From Flavobacteriia bacterium (GTDB taxonomy: Bacteria > Bacteroidota > Bacteroidia > Flavobacteriales_D > Crocinitomicaceae): a stretch of 64,000 nt of DNA. A model generated the notes under the pieces. That model ran no database searches. It was not told the origin of the DNA and was given only the letters and a program-made list of their open reading frames with translations. The translations under genes and the position numbers were made by a program. The stretch spans positions 62,001 to 126,000 of the forward strand of contig JACPDW010000018.1 of NCBI GenBank assembly GCA_016183815.1, read 5' to 3'. Positions 9,069 to 19,566 of this stretch are shown here, one piece after another (the first letter of the stretch is position 1; the number at the start of each line of letters is the position of its first letter).

Positions 9069-11918
9069 ATGACCGGAAAAACGCATAGATTAGGAAAAGT
9101 AGCTAGTGAATTGAATGTTGGAATTCATACTTTGGTTGAATTTTTGGAAGTTAATGGTATTAAATTAGATTGGACTCCCAATACCAAATTAGAAGAAGAT
9201 CATTATGAATTACTTCGAAATAAGTTTTCCGACGATTTAAAAGTTAAAGAACAATCTAAACTGTCCTCTTTTTCAAAAGAAAAAAGAGAAACGGTTTCTT
9301 TAAAAGACATTAAACAAGATCAAAAATCTGAAAAAGAAATTGAAGAAGAGGAGGAAGATCTTGATATAAATATTGATCAATTAAAAAGTAATACTCCTAT
9401 CAATACCAATTTTTCTTCTCCAGAAAAACAAGAAGTTGTTGAAGAAAAAGAAACCATAACAGAACAAATCACTAAAGAAATTGAAGAAAATGAAGAAATT
9501 TCCTCTAAAATTTCTAACGATGGTGAAGGTCAGCTTCAAGTATTAGGTAAAATTGATTTAGATAAAATAAACACGAAAACAAGACCTGATAAAAAAAGTA
9601 AAGAAGAAAATAAAAAAGAGCGAGAAGAAGCATCGAAAGAATTAAGTAAAAAAATTGCTCAACAGAAGATAGACGACCAAAAACAAAAAGATTTAGAACA
9701 ACAACAGAAAAAAGACAAAGAACAAGAAAAAGAAGTACCACGTGAAATTGAAACTATTCGAGTGGCTCGTCAAACTTTATCTGGACCAACAGTATTAGGA
9801 AAAATAGAACTTCCTGTAGAAAAAACTCCAGAAAAATTATCTCATGCTGAGCAACGTAAAAAACGTAAAAGAATTAAAAAAATAGACCCTAACAAAACGG
9901 TCACTCCTGCACCAGCACAAGCAAACACGAATACAAACACGAATACAAACACTCAAAATAAACCAGGTAAAAATTTTGCAAAAAATGCACCTCGAACATT
10001 TGACAAACCTGAGATTTCAGAAAAGGACATTGAAAAAGAACTAAAAGAAACTTTAGCTAGGATTTCAAATACTGGAAACAAATCTAAAGGTTCGAAAAAT
10101 AGAAGAGCAAAAAGAGACTTGTTTGCTCAAAGACGAGAACAAGAAATGATAGAACAGGAATTGCAAGAGAAAGTTCTTAAAATTACTGAATTTGTTACCG
10201 TTTCTGAACTTGCAAATATGATGAATGTCTCTCCAACACAAGTCATTTCTGCATGTATGACTTTAGGGATATTTGCATCAATTAATCAACGTTTGGATGC
10301 TGAAACAATACAAATTGTTGCTGATGAATTTGGTTTTGAAACAGAATTTGTTAGTGCAGACGTTCAAGATGCTATCCCAGTTGTTGAAGATAAAGAAGAA
10401 GATTTAATTTCTAGACCACCTATTATTACGGTGATGGGGCATGTTGACCATGGAAAAACATCTTTATTAGATAAAATACGTAATGCCGATGTAACGAGTG
10501 GTGAAGCAGGAGGGATTACTCAACATATTGGAGCATATTCAGTTACTCTTAAAGATGGCAGAAAAATGACTTTCCTTGATACTCCAGGTCACGAAGCTTT
10601 TACAGCGATGCGCGCCAGAGGTGCTCAAGTAACTGACGTTGCCATTATTTTAGTTGCTGCAGACGACGATGTGATGCCACAAACAAAAGAAGCCATTTCT
10701 CATGCTCAAGCAGCTGATGTGCCAATGGTATTTGCAATAAATAAAATTGATAAAGACGGAGCTAATCCAGATAAAATTCGTGAACAACTTTCTGCAATGA
10801 ACATATTGGTCGAAGAATGGGGTGGTAAATATCAATGTCAAGAAATATCAGCTAAAAAAGGTCTTCATATTGATGAGTTATTGGAAAAAGTTTTACTTGA
10901 AGCTGAACTTTTAAATCTCAAAGCAAATCCGAATAAAAATGCTTATGGTACTGTAATTGAATCTACTTTAGACAAAGGAAAAGGTTATGTAACCAATATT
11001 TTAGTCGAAGCGGGCACTTTAAAAATTGGAGATATTGTTATAGTTGGAAGATATTATGGAAAAGTAAGAGCGATGCATAACGAACATAGTGCAATTGTAA
11101 AAACAGCAGGACCTTCTTTCCCAGTATCAATATTAGGTATAAGTGGAGCTCCAAGTGCAGGTGATAAGTTTCATGTACTTGATGATGAAAGAGAGGCCAG
11201 AGCAATCGCTACTAAAAGAGAACAATTGTTTAGAGAACAAGGGCTTAGAACAACTAAACATATTACACTTGATGAAATTGGAAGAAGATTGGCTATTGGC
11301 GACTTTAAAGAGCTTAATTTGATCATAAAAGGTGATGTTGATGGATCCATTGAAGCCCTTTCTGACTCATTGCTGAATTTATCGACAGAGCAAATTGCCG
11401 TTCGTATCGTACATAAAGGAGTTGGTGCAATCTCCGAAGCAGATGTTAATTTAGCTTCTGCCTCTGATGCGATAATCGTCGGATTCCAAGTTAGACCAAC
11501 AACTGGTGCTAAAAAAATAGCTGAACAAGAGCAAATTGATATTAGATTATATTCAATTATTTACAAAGCCATTGAAGAAATTAAATCTGCAATGGAAGGT
11601 ATGCTTTCACCTGATATTAAAGAAGAAATCATTGGTTCAACAGAAGTGCGTGAAACATTTGATATCACTAAAGTTGGAACAATTGCAGGATGTTTTGTTT
11701 TAGATGGGATTATTAAAAGAAATTCCAAAATACGTGTTATTCGTGACGGAATAGTTGTCCATACAGGTACTTTAGGGTCATTAAAACGTTTCAAAGATGA
11801 CCAAAAAGAAGTTAAAAAAGGTTATGAATGCGGGTTGAATATTAACAAATATAACGATATTCAAATTGGTGACATTATTGAGGCATTTGAAGAAGTGGAA
11901 GTAGCTAGAAAACTTTAA
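9069..11918 (+). CDS. infB: Translation initiation factor IF-2
   Basis: GTPase that positions initiator fMet-tRNA on the 30S subunit and promotes subunit joining. The ATG at 9069 ([11 protein letters not shown]) is preferred to an in-frame TTG 15 bases upstream. Domain order: a first IF2_N helix bundle (about 1-50), a long Lys/Glu-rich linker (about 55-355) containing an Asn-Thr dipeptide tract, a second IF2_N domain (about 360-430), then the G domain with GHVDHGKT at about 457-464, DTPGHE, NKID and SAKKG, and the beta-barrel C-terminal domains. The 949-residue length is typical of the phylum. It follows nusA and precedes tatC by 13 bases. Confidence 0.97.
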   Translation: MTGKTHRLGKVASELNVGIHTLVEFLEVNGIKLDWTPNTKLEEDHYELLRNKFSDDLKVKEQSKLSSFSKEKRETVSLKDIKQDQKSEKEIEEEEEDLDINIDQLKSNTPINTNFSSPEKQEVVEEKETITEQITKEIEENEEISSKISNDGEGQLQVLGKIDLDKINTKTRPDKKSKEENKKEREEASKELSKKIAQQKIDDQKQKDLEQQQKKDKEQEKEVPREIETIRVARQTLSGPTVLGKIELPVEKTPEKLSHAEQRKKRKRIKKIDPNKTVTPAPAQANTNTNTNTNTQNKPGKNFAKNAPRTFDKPEISEKDIEKELKETLARISNTGNKSKGSKNRRAKRDLFAQRREQEMIEQELQEKVLKITEFVTVSELANMMNVSPTQVISACMTLGIFASINQRLDAETIQIVADEFGFETEFVSADVQDAIPVVEDKEEDLISRPPIITVMGHVDHGKTSLLDKIRNADVTSGEAGGITQHIGAYSVTLKDGRKMTFLDTPGHEAFTAMRARGAQVTDVAIILVAADDDVMPQTKEAISHAQAADVPMVFAINKIDKDGANPDKIREQLSAMNILVEEWGGKYQCQEISAKKGLHIDELLEKVLLEAELLNLKANPNKNAYGTVIESTLDKGKGYVTNILVEAGTLKIGDIVIVGRYYGKVRAMHNEHSAIVKTAGPSFPVSILGISGAPSAGDKFHVLDDEREARAIATKREQLFREQGLRTTKHITLDEIGRRLAIGDFKELNLIIKGDVDGSIEALSDSLLNLSTEQIAVRIVHKGVGAISEADVNLASASDAIIVGFQVRPTTGAKKIAEQEQIDIRLYSIIYKAIEEIKSAMEGMLSPDIKEEIIGSTEVRETFDITKVGTIAGCFVLDGIIKRNSKIRVIRDGIVVHTGTLGSLKRFKDDQKEVKKGYECGLNINKYNDIQIGDIIEAFEEVEVARKL

Positions 11919-11931
11919 ATTATAGATATTT

Positions 11932-12717
11932 ATGAGTGATTCTAAAGAAATGTCTTTTTTAGACCATTTAGAAGAATTACGTTGGAGATTAGTTCGCTCG
12001 GCTATTGCAATTTTAGTCTTTTCATTAGGAATTTGGTTTTATCAAGAATGGATTATGGATAATATATTTTTGTCCATGAAAAAACCTGAATTTATTTCAT
12101 TTCGTGTTTTATGTAGATTTTTTAATATATGTATTGAAGAAATACCTTTAAAAATGCAAAGTACCACGATGGCTGGTCAGTTTTCTTATGCTTTATGGAT
12201 GAGCATTATAGGTGGTTTCATTTTAGCATTTCCTTTTATTTTTTACCAAATTTGGTCTTTTGTCAAACCTGGATTAAAATTTAAAGAGAAGAAAGTAGTT
12301 AAAGGGATTGTATTTTACGTTTCTATACTTTTTTTTATTGGAATATTATTTGGATATTTCATTGTTGCTCCTCTTTGTGTACAATTTTTTGGTACTTATC
12401 AAATTTCAAAATCAGTTGAAAATATTTTCACAGTTAGTTCGTATATGAGCACTATTATCTCCACTGTTTTTTATTCAGGAATTTTATTTTTATTACCAAT
12501 TGTTGCGTATATATTCTCAAAATTAGGAATAATTACACCAAATTTTTTAAGGAAATATAGAAAACACGCTATTGTTGCTATACTTATTATCTCTGCAATC
12601 ATCACTCCTCCCGACTTAATAAGTCAAATTATTGTGTCTATTCCTATTATATTATTGTATGAATTAAGTATTTTTGTTACTGTGTTTGTTGAAAAAAAAA
12701 GAGTAACAACGAAGTAA
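11932..12717 (+). CDS. tatC: Sec-independent (twin-arginine) translocase subunit TatC
   Basis: Inner-membrane receptor of the Tat system, which recognises twin-arginine signal peptides and exports folded proteins. The 261-residue sequence starts with the diagnostic cytoplasmic motif FLDHLEELRWRL and contains about six hydrophobic helices with the family's SALI/PF..YQIWSFVKPGL region. It lies 13 bases after infB and 7 bases before the DUF5686 gene, so it is probably cotranscribed. No tatA or tatB is in the window. Confidence 0.94.
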   Translation: MSDSKEMSFLDHLEELRWRLVRSAIAILVFSLGIWFYQEWIMDNIFLSMKKPEFISFRVLCRFFNICIEEIPLKMQSTTMAGQFSYALWMSIIGGFILAFPFIFYQIWSFVKPGLKFKEKKVVKGIVFYVSILFFIGILFGYFIVAPLCVQFFGTYQISKSVENIFTVSSYMSTIISTVFYSGILFLLPIVAYIFSKLGIITPNFLRKYRKHAIVAILIISAIITPPDLISQIIVSIPIILLYELSIFVTVFVEKKRVTTK

Positions 12718-12724
12718 CTATTTA

Positions 12725-15187
12725 ATGATAAAACTGCTTTTTAAATCTTTTATTTTTTTACTGTTTTGTGGTATTTCTTTCTCACAACAGACTAAAATAT
12801 ATGGAAAAATTACAGATGCAGTTACGGGGGAAGTACTTCCATTTGTAAAAATAAGATTTTTCGATTCTAAAATTGGAACGTTATCAGATTCATTAGGAAG
12901 GTATTCATTAGAAACTTATTATGCAACAGATAGTATTTCTTTTACTTTTAATGGTTATTTACCCATAACAAAAAAAATAATTAAAGATAAAGTTCAGGAA
13001 ATTAATATACAATTAAATACTTTGACTTCTGAAATAGAAGAAGTAATTGTAAGACCACCAGATGAATTCCCCTCAACAATTTTACACAAAAAAGTTGTTC
13101 GGAATAAAAAAATCAATAACAAAGAAAAATTATTGGCTTTTGAATATGAATTGTATAATAAAGTACAACTTGATTTAAATAATATTGGTGAAAAATTTAC
13201 TCAACGTTCATTGGTTAAACGTTTAGATGTAATAATGGATTTTTTAGATTCTGCGGATAATGGAAAAAATTATCTACCTCTTTTACTTTCAGAATCATTA
13301 TCAAATTTCTATTTTAAAAAAGATCCAACGAAAAAGAAAGAGGTTATTGAAGCATCTAAAATTAGTGGTTTAGAAAATATACAACTCAATCAATTAATTG
13401 GAGATATGTATCTTGATGTGAATATATATGAAAATTACATTGATTTATTTCAAAGAGCTTTTGTGAGTCCAGCTGCAAATTTTGCTAGAAATTATTATAA
13501 GTTTTATTTAGAAGATTCCATGTTTATTGATAAGTATTGGTGTTATAAACTTAGATTTGTTCCCAAAAGAAGTGGAGACATGACTTTTGAAGGTCAAATG
13601 TGGATTCATGATACTACTTATGCAATTAAATCTATCAAAGCAAACATTTCGCCTTGGGCAAATATTAATTTAGTAAACGACCTATATTTTGAACAAGAGT
13701 ACATTCAAGTTGAATCTGAAGTCTGGATGATGACTAAAGAAAAAATGATTGTAGATATGAATGTAAGTAGAAATTCAAAACTTTATGGAGTTTTTGCACG
13801 AAAAACATCTTCACGAAAGAATTATATTATCAATCAGTTAAGAGATGAGGAGTTTTATAAGTCAGATAATACAGTAGATTATGCCGATAGTTCAATGTTG
13901 AGAAGTAAAATGTATTGGCAAGAACACCGTCACGAACCTTTAAGTATTCAAGAGGAAGGAATTAATAAAATGATAGACTCATTAGAAAAAACACCATTAT
14001 TTAATACCATTAAAAAATCTATTTATCTTGCTGGAACAGGTTATGTTCAAATAAAAAAACTCGAATTGGGAAATTTTTTTAATATGTTTAGTTACAATCC
14101 TGTCGAGCATTTTAGATTGAGTTTAGCTTTACGTACTTCAAATAAATTTTCAAGAAGAATTGAATTGGGTGGAAGAATTGCTTATGGTTTTGGAGATGAA
14201 ATTTTTAAATATTCTACTTCAATAAGATATAACGTTACTCCAAAAAAAAGAGGAATGTTGATTGGATATTACAATTATGATATTGAACAAATTGGACAAT
14301 CACCTACAGCTGCATCAATAGGTTCTACTTTTAATACTTTATTTAGAACAGGTCCACTTGATAAATTAACTTTTGTAAAAAAAACAGGAATTAGTTTTGA
14401 AAAAGATGTTAAAAAAGACTTGATTTTATACAGTGGTTTAGAATGGAAAGAATACGTCCCTTTAGGAATTGCAACCTACCAAAAATTAGATAATGATGGG
14501 AATTTATTAGATATTTCTAAAGTTCAAACTGCGGAAATAATTGCTCGTATTCGATGGACTAAAGATGAAGAATTTTTATCAGGAGCTTTTGATCGTAGTT
14601 CATTACGTTCTAAATATCCTATTTTTTCACTACAAGGAATTTTTGGTATTAAAGGGGTTTTTGGTAGTGATTATTCTTATCAAAAATTAGAGTTTCAAAT
14701 TGAACAAAACCGAAATATTGGGGTATTTGGACGATTAAGATATCAATTAACTGGTGGATATATTTTTGGAAGTATTGCCTATCCTTTTTTAAAAGTACAT
14801 GAAGGAAGTCAATCGTATTGGTTGTTTACCAACTCCTTTAACAAATTGAATTTTTTTGAATTTATTTCGGATAGATATGTTGGAGTTCACATAGAACAAC
14901 ATTGGGAAGGATTATTTTTTGATCGTATTCCTTTAATTAAAAAATTACAATGGAGACTGATTACAACTGGAAGAATGACTTTAGGTGAAATCAGTTCTAG
15001 ACACGAAAAAGAAATGATATTACCTTCATTTACAAAACGTTTTAAAGGAATACCATACGCAGAAGCATCCGTTGGGATTGAAAATATCTTTAAGGTTGGT
15101 CGTATAGATTTGTTTTGGCGTTTAACTCATTTAGATCCTGGAATGAACCCAATTGGTGTTCGAGCAAGATTTAGTTTTAACTTTTAA
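12725..15187 (+). CDS. DUF5686 outer-membrane protein with carboxypeptidase-like regulatory domain
   Basis: Outer-membrane beta-barrel protein of unsettled function. A signal peptide ends near FSQQ (residue 21). Residues 25-100 form a CarboxypepD_reg-like beta-sandwich ([17 protein letters not shown]...), a module commonly placed in front of SusC/TonB-type barrels. The long remainder shows alternating hydrophobic beta strands, repeated aromatic residues and a C-terminal Phe, and it ends in RARFSFNF, a barrel-like close. There is no TonB plug domain, so it is not a standard TonB-dependent receptor. It is immediately upstream of lptB (5 bases), which places it in an envelope-biogenesis context. 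Confidence 0.82.
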   Translation: MIKLLFKSFIFLLFCGISFSQQTKIYGKITDAVTGEVLPFVKIRFFDSKIGTLSDSLGRYSLETYYATDSISFTFNGYLPITKKIIKDKVQEINIQLNTLTSEIEEVIVRPPDEFPSTILHKKVVRNKKINNKEKLLAFEYELYNKVQLDLNNIGEKFTQRSLVKRLDVIMDFLDSADNGKNYLPLLLSESLSNFYFKKDPTKKKEVIEASKISGLENIQLNQLIGDMYLDVNIYENYIDLFQRAFVSPAANFARNYYKFYLEDSMFIDKYWCYKLRFVPKRSGDMTFEGQMWIHDTTYAIKSIKANISPWANINLVNDLYFEQEYIQVESEVWMMTKEKMIVDMNVSRNSKLYGVFARKTSSRKNYIINQLRDEEFYKSDNTVDYADSSMLRSKMYWQEHRHEPLSIQEEGINKMIDSLEKTPLFNTIKKSIYLAGTGYVQIKKLELGNFFNMFSYNPVEHFRLSLALRTSNKFSRRIELGGRIAYGFGDEIFKYSTSIRYNVTPKKRGMLIGYYNYDIEQIGQSPTAASIGSTFNTLFRTGPLDKLTFVKKTGISFEKDVKKDLILYSGLEWKEYVPLGIATYQKLDNDGNLLDISKVQTAEIIARIRWTKDEEFLSGAFDRSSLRSKYPIFSLQGIFGIKGVFGSDYSYQKLEFQIEQNRNIGVFGRLRYQLTGGYIFGSIAYPFLKVHEGSQSYWLFTNSFNKLNFFEFISDRYVGVHIEQHWEGLFFDRIPLIKKLQWRLITTGRMTLGEISSRHEKEMILPSFTKRFKGIPYAEASVGIENIFKVGRIDLFWRLTHLDPGMNPIGVRARFSFNF

Positions 15188-15192
15188 CACTG

Positions 15193-15921
15193 ATGAAATT
15201 ACATACTCATGAAATAAAAAAAACTTACAAAGGAAGACCTGTAGTAAAAGGTGTTACTGTAGAAGTTAATCAAGGCGAAATAATTGGATTGTTAGGTCCA
15301 AATGGTGCCGGTAAAACTACTTCTTTTTATATGATAGTCGGTTTAGTTCAGCCAGATGAAGGAACGGTTTTTTTAGATAATACTGATATTACCTCATTTC
15401 CTATGTATAAAAGGGCTCAAATGGGAATTGGTTATCTACCTCAAGAAATTTCTGTATTTAGAAAACTTAGTGTTGAAGACAATATCATGGCAATTTTAGA
15501 GTTACAAAATCTTACAAAGATTGAAAGGGAAGAAAAGTTAGAAAAACTTATTGACGAATTTAGTTTAAATCATGTAAGAAAAAATTTAGGAAATCGATTA
15601 TCTGGAGGTGAAAAAAGGCGAACTGAAATTGCAAGAGCATTAGCAACAGATCCAAAATTTGTTTTACTTGACGAACCTTTTGCTGGCGTTGACCCAATTG
15701 CGGTTGAAGATATTCAAAGTATTGTAGCTGACCTTAAAAAAAGAAATATTGGAATATTAATCACCGATCATAATGTACAAGAAACATTAAGTATAACAGA
15801 TAGAGCATATTTACTATTTGAAGGTGCTATATTAAAATCAGGAACTGCTGAAGAATTAGCCAACGATGAAATGGTTAGAAAAGTTTATTTAGGGAAGAAT
15901 TTTGAGTTAAGAAAAAAATAA
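15193..15921 (+). CDS. lptB: Lipopolysaccharide export ABC transporter ATPase LptB
   Basis: ATPase that powers extraction of LPS from the inner membrane by the LptBFG complex. The 242-residue single-domain protein has Walker A GPNGAGKT (35-42), the LptB-type [17 protein letters not shown]-loop region, signature LSGGE (near 137) and Walker [12 protein letters not shown] (near 157). The LPQE.S.FRKL region and the spacing are characteristic of LptB rather than of other ABC ATPases. It is last in the apparent infB-tatC-DUF5686-lptB run and is followed by a hairpin terminator at 16001-16030. Confidence 0.93.
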   Translation: MKLHTHEIKKTYKGRPVVKGVTVEVNQGEIIGLLGPNGAGKTTSFYMIVGLVQPDEGTVFLDNTDITSFPMYKRAQMGIGYLPQEISVFRKLSVEDNIMAILELQNLTKIEREEKLEKLIDEFSLNHVRKNLGNRLSGGEKRRTEIARALATDPKFVLLDEPFAGVDPIAVEDIQSIVADLKKRNIGILITDHNVQETLSITDRAYLLFEGAILKSGTAEELANDEMVRKVYLGKNFELRKK

Positions 15922-16000
15922 TTGGCTTAGCATTTCAAGTATTTTAAATATTTTAATAAAGTATTCTGATTTTAAATTGCTACGATTTGTAGCAAAATAT

Positions 16001-16030
16001 AAAAAGCCTCGAACTAATTCGAGACTTTTT
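16001..16030. terminator. Bidirectional intrinsic terminator after lptB
   Basis: AAAAAG, then CTCGAA pairing with TTCGAG (one C/A mismatch below), then CTTTTT: a stem flanked by A5 and T5, so it can act on both strands. On the plus strand it ends the lptB transcript; on the minus strand it would end the candidate small RNA. A second short hairpin (TTGCTAC/GTAGCAA, 15977-15995) lies beside it. Confidence 0.7.
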
Positions 16031-16093
16031 ATGAACCCTGTACTACTATGAAAAATATTCAAACTTGCTTTGTAGCCGTTTTGAATTTACCTA
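16001..16093 (-). ncRNA. Candidate small RNA of about 95 nt
   Basis: A minus-strand TATCTTTG box at 16100-16107 precedes about 95 bases without an ORF that end in the hairpin and T-run at 16001-16030. This promoter-to-terminator spacing is what a free small RNA would show. Against it: there is no good -33 box, and the terminator may simply serve lptB. No known RNA family is recognised. Confidence 0.4.
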
Positions 16094-16099
16094 ACAATA

Positions 16100-16107
16100 C
16101 AAAGATA
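16100..16107 (-). promoter_or_regulatory. -7 box in the lptB/LuxE-like spacer
   Basis: Minus-strand TATCTTTG, an exact TAnnTTTG match located downstream of the LuxE-like gene end, so it cannot serve that gene. It would drive the candidate RNA ending at 16001. Confidence 0.45.
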
Positions 16108-16201
16108 AGAAGACAATTTAATTATATTACGTAAAGTTGATATTCGTTCAGATTTATTAAATAATCGGTGGGATAAAAACTATATTTAATTAAAAAAGTT
16201 G

Positions 16202-17176
16202 TCATAATTTATCAAAATACAATAAATTACATCCCCGTAATTCACTACTATCCATTCTTCCAAGAACTTGAAATTTGTCATTAATTTTTTTTCCTAAATC
16301 TTCTGTTTCGATAAATGAACACGAATATAAATTAGCTAAGTCGATAACATTTATTGCACCTGTTTTGCGTTCCTCTAAAAAATGAAAAGGATCATTTACA
16401 TCTCTTATTAATACTCTTTTCCATGGTGGTGAAATAAAAAATTCATCTTCAAAACTATACGATTGTGACAATATCTCCGTCATGCCATATTCGGAAGCAA
16501 TACATTTTGTTTGAAAATGTTTTTTTAAAAATGAATGTAAAGCTGATTTTGACATTTCTTTTCGTCTGCCTTTCATTCCTCCTGTTTCTATGATAAAAAC
16601 TTTAGAAAAATCGGGTTTTTTAATAGCTAAATCAAGTAAAGCATAGCTAACACCAAACAAAATAATTTTTTTTTCTGTTGAAGAAATCTCTTTAATTCTA
16701 TCAATTAATAATGAGGAATCATTCATATAAAATCCTGAATATCTTTGATTACTTAATGAAATCAAATGATTAACCATATAAACCAAACTTGACTGTCCTT
16801 GTTCAACATAGTTTGGAAGCAAAGCAAAAATAAAATGTTCTTCAGGGTTACCAATACATTTACGGTAATGGGTTTCAAAAGATTTAATATACAAAGACTT
16901 TTTGTAAACTTGATGTTTACTTCTAATCGAATTTTTTGTACCACTACTAATAAATTCCACTTCAAAAGAATTTTTTGTATTTACAAGATGTGACTTAAAA
17001 AAAGAAATTGGTAAAAATGGAATTTCATCTAATGAAGTGGGTGTTTTTTTGTTTATTAAATCGACATACTTTCTGTATATTTCGCAATTATTGTATTGAA
17101 AATCAAATATTTCTAAGGCTAAGGGTTCGAAATTCGACTCTTTAACTGAAAATATTTTTTTCTCTAATGAATTCAT
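16202..17176 (-). CDS. LuxE-like acyl-protein synthetase / adenylate-forming enzyme
   Basis: Member of the LuxE group, related to acyl-protein synthetases and phenylacetate-CoA ligase-like adenylate-forming enzymes, which activate a fatty acid or other acid as an acyl-adenylate. In the 324 residues one sees the family's PFLPISFFKSH near residues 55-65, the Ser/Thr-Gly phosphate-binding stretch FISSGTKNS (about 82-90), and SEYGMTE (near 230), the adenylate-binding signature. There is no luxAB, luxC or luxD nearby, so a light-emission role is not suggested. The gene overlaps the upstream histidine kinase by 4 bases and is probably cotranscribed with it. The substrate is unknown. Confidence 0.72.
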   Translation of the reverse strand: MNSLEKKIFSVKESNFEPLALEIFDFQYNNCEIYRKYVDLINKKTPTSLDEIPFLPISFFKSHLVNTKNSFEVEFISSGTKNSIRSKHQVYKKSLYIKSFETHYRKCIGNPEEHFIFALLPNYVEQGQSSLVYMVNHLISLSNQRYSGFYMNDSSLLIDRIKEISSTEKKIILFGVSYALLDLAIKKPDFSKVFIIETGGMKGRRKEMSKSALHSFLKKHFQTKCIASEYGMTEILSQSYSFEDEFFISPPWKRVLIRDVNDPFHFLEERKTGAINVIDLANLYSCSFIETEDLGKKINDKFQVLGRMDSSELRGCNLLYFDKL

Positions 17177-18513
17177 AAAGGAAAACTAATTATAAACGTG
17201 GTTCCTTTTCCAAACTGACTTTTAACTTGTATTTGTCCGCCGTGTTGTTCAATAATTAATTTTACATAAAACAAACCCAAACCAAAACCTTTGACATTAT
17301 GAAGATTTCCAGTAGGAACTCTATAAAATTTATCAAAAATCAAGGATAGATTTTCTTTTTTAATTCCTATTCCATTATCGATAACTTCAATAGTGATAAA
17401 ATTTTTAGTATTTTTTGTATGGATTACAATATGTGGTGTGTGTTCACAATATTTACAAGCATTATCAATTAAATTGAAAAACAAATTAGATAAGTGGACT
17501 TCATCCGCATTAATTGTAAATTTATCAGCTGCTAAATTTAATATCAAACTACCTTTTTTCTCAAATTGGTTAAAATCAAAACTTTCTTTAACGTCAAATA
17601 AAAGTTGATGAATATCCACTGATGATTTTTTTAATTGAAGGGATTCTTTATCTAATTTAGCAACATTTAACACTCGTTCAACTTGATTTTCAAGTCTTTT
17701 ATTTTCCTTAAAGATAATTCCAGCATATTTTTTTAATTTTTCAGGGTCATTACTATAATCACCTTTCATTAACATATCACTCGACAAAGCAATAGTTGAA
17801 ATGGGTGTTTTTAATTCATGTGTCATATTGTTAATAAAATCTGTTTTAACTTCTGAAAGTCTTTTTTGTTTTAAAATCACATTTATTGTAAAAATAAAAT
17901 ATACAAAAACAAAGAAAATAATGACAAACATAAAAATCCATGGAGAAACATTTTGTTGAATTTCATCAATTGAAGAATTTTTTATATTCGGAAAAAAAAC
18001 AGTGAAATAATGTCCATCTTTTTTCCAAGTTAATTTTGGTGAAGTTATTCCGCTTTTTTCTTTATTTATCGGGTTATAAAGCGAGTCTTTTGTGAAACGA
18101 ATTAAATTACCAAACACAATACTATCAGTAAAACAATCGTAAATTCCATATTGAAAATCTTGTAAAATATTTTGTTTGTAAAACTCCCTTTTTAAAAGGG
18201 TTTCCAAATAATACGGATGCAGTTCTTCGTTTATATCAACAGAAAAATAGTTGCTTCTAATTTGTTTAACGGCTCCATACAAATCCGAACTATCCGATTT
18301 ATTTATAGCAATTTCTTCTAATACATTTCGTAAAGAAATATGTACCAATTCATTAAAATGTTTTAAATCTAATGAATCTTCTTTTTCTTGAATCTCAACT
18401 TTAATTCGTTGTGTTTGAATGGAGTTTTGTATCCAAAGATACTGAACAATCATAATACTTACAAAAGACAAAATACCTAAAATGATTACTGCAGTTATCG
18501 TTTTTCGATGCAT
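17173..18513 (-). CDS. Sensor histidine kinase (HisKA/HATPase), no adjacent regulator
   Basis: Inner-membrane two-component sensor of 446 residues. A first membrane helix (about 5-27) and a second (near 195-215) bracket a roughly 165-residue periplasmic sensor region. The dimerisation box HELKTP gives the phospho-acceptor His near residue 231. The ATP-binding lobe shows the N box NLIDNACKY, G1 DNGIGI and G2 GFGLGLFYV. No response regulator is encoded next to it; instead it overlaps a LuxE-like gene by 4 bases. A -7 box TAACTTTG lies at 18534-18541. The sensed signal cannot be told from the sequence. Confidence 0.9.
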   Translation of the reverse strand: MHRKTITAVIILGILSFVSIMIVQYLWIQNSIQTQRIKVEIQEKEDSLDLKHFNELVHISLRNVLEEIAINKSDSSDLYGAVKQIRSNYFSVDINEELHPYYLETLLKREFYKQNILQDFQYGIYDCFTDSIVFGNLIRFTKDSLYNPINKEKSGITSPKLTWKKDGHYFTVFFPNIKNSSIDEIQQNVSPWIFMFVIIFFVFVYFIFTINVILKQKRLSEVKTDFINNMTHELKTPISTIALSSDMLMKGDYSNDPEKLKKYAGIIFKENKRLENQVERVLNVAKLDKESLQLKKSSVDIHQLLFDVKESFDFNQFEKKGSLILNLAADKFTINADEVHLSNLFFNLIDNACKYCEHTPHIVIHTKNTKNFITIEVIDNGIGIKKENLSLIFDKFYRVPTGNLHNVKGFGLGLFYVKLIIEQHGGQIQVKSQFGKGTTFIISFPL

Positions 18514-18533
18514 TTTATAAGAGTTTTAAGAAA

Positions 18534-18541
18534 CAAAGTTA
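18534..18541 (-). promoter_or_regulatory. -7 box of the histidine kinase operon
   Basis: Minus-strand TAACTTTG, an exact consensus match 21 bases before the kinase ATG. Confidence 0.5.
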
Positions 18542-18570
18542 AATAAAGTCAAAGCATTTTTAACATTTTG

Positions 18571-18578
18571 TATCTTTA
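18571..18578 (+). promoter_or_regulatory. Probable -7 box of hldD
   Basis: TATCTTTA, one mismatch from TAnnTTTG, 23 bases before the ATG. It is divergent from the kinase promoter 30 bases away. Confidence 0.4.
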
Positions 18579-18600
18579 CCAAAATTTCTAATTAGATATA

Positions 18601-19566
18601 ATGATACTTTTAACAGGAGCAGCAGGATTTATAGGAAGTGTGATGTTGCAAAATTTAAATACTGAAAATCAGGAAGATATAGTAATTTTAGACAACTTTT
18701 CTTCTTCGATTAAAAACAAAAATTTTGCAAATAAAAAATTTCAAATTCAAGTAGAAAGAACTGAATTGGATACTTTTTTGGATAAAAACAAAACAAAAAT
18801 TTCATTTGTACTACATATTGGAGCAAGAACAGATACAACAGAATTTGATTCAAAAGTTTTTGATAAATTAAATGTTCAACCTAGTAAACTTTTATGGAAT
18901 TTTTGTGTTGAACAACAAATACCAATGATTTATGCCAGCTCAGCAGCCACTTATGGAATGGGGGAATGGGGTTATGCTGACAGTCATGAGTTAATCCCTA
19001 AACTTAAAGCTCTTAATCCTTATGGTGAATCAAAACACGAATTTGATTGTTGGGTTTTAAAACAAAGTAAAACTCCACCTTTTTGGGCAGGATTAAAGTT
19101 TTTTAATGTTTATGGCCCGAATGAATACCATAAAGGAAGAATGGCTTCGGTGATTTTTCATGCCTTTCATCAAATTAAAAACAATGGGAAAGTTAAGTTG
19201 TTTCGTTCACACAATCCTGATTTTATGGACGGTTGTCAAAAAAGAGACTTTGTATATGTGAAAGACGTTGTAAATGTTATTTCTTTTTTGATGAAAGGAA
19301 AAGCTCCTTCTGGAATTTATAATTTAGGTTCAGGAAAAGCAAGAACTTTTAATGACCTTGTCAACTCAATATTTTCTACTTTAAAGCTTGAATCATCTAT
19401 AGAATACATTGATACTCCGTTAGATATTCGTGATAAGTATCAATATTTTACAGAAGCGAAAATGGAAAAATTAATTCAAGCTGGATATACAAATTCATTT
19501 TACAGTTTAGAAGAAGGTGTAAATGATTATGTATCCAATTATTTGTTAAAAAATGAGTTTTACTAA
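18601..19566 (+). CDS. hldD: ADP-L-glycero-D-manno-heptose 6-epimerase
   Basis: Last step in making the heptose precursor of the LPS inner core. The 321-residue extended short-chain dehydrogenase has the NAD(P)-binding GAAGFIGS at residues 6-13, SSAATYG in the middle, and the catalytic Y141-x-x-x-K145 inside NPYGESK. The FFNVYGPNEYHKGRMASV segment is characteristic of HldD/RfaD rather than of UDP-glucose 4-epimerases. The gene overlaps the next ORF by 14 bases. Other heptose genes (hldE, gmhA, gmhB) are not in the window, although a WaaE-like glycosyltransferase lies at 25067. Confidence 0.92.
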   Translation: MILLTGAAGFIGSVMLQNLNTENQEDIVILDNFSSSIKNKNFANKKFQIQVERTELDTFLDKNKTKISFVLHIGARTDTTEFDSKVFDKLNVQPSKLLWNFCVEQQIPMIYASSAATYGMGEWGYADSHELIPKLKALNPYGESKHEFDCWVLKQSKTPPFWAGLKFFNVYGPNEYHKGRMASVIFHAFHQIKNNGKVKLFRSHNPDFMDGCQKRDFVYVKDVVNVISFLMKGKAPSGIYNLGSGKARTFNDLVNSIFSTLKLESSIEYIDTPLDIRDKYQYFTEAKMEKLIQAGYTNSFYSLEEGVNDYVSNYLLKNEFY

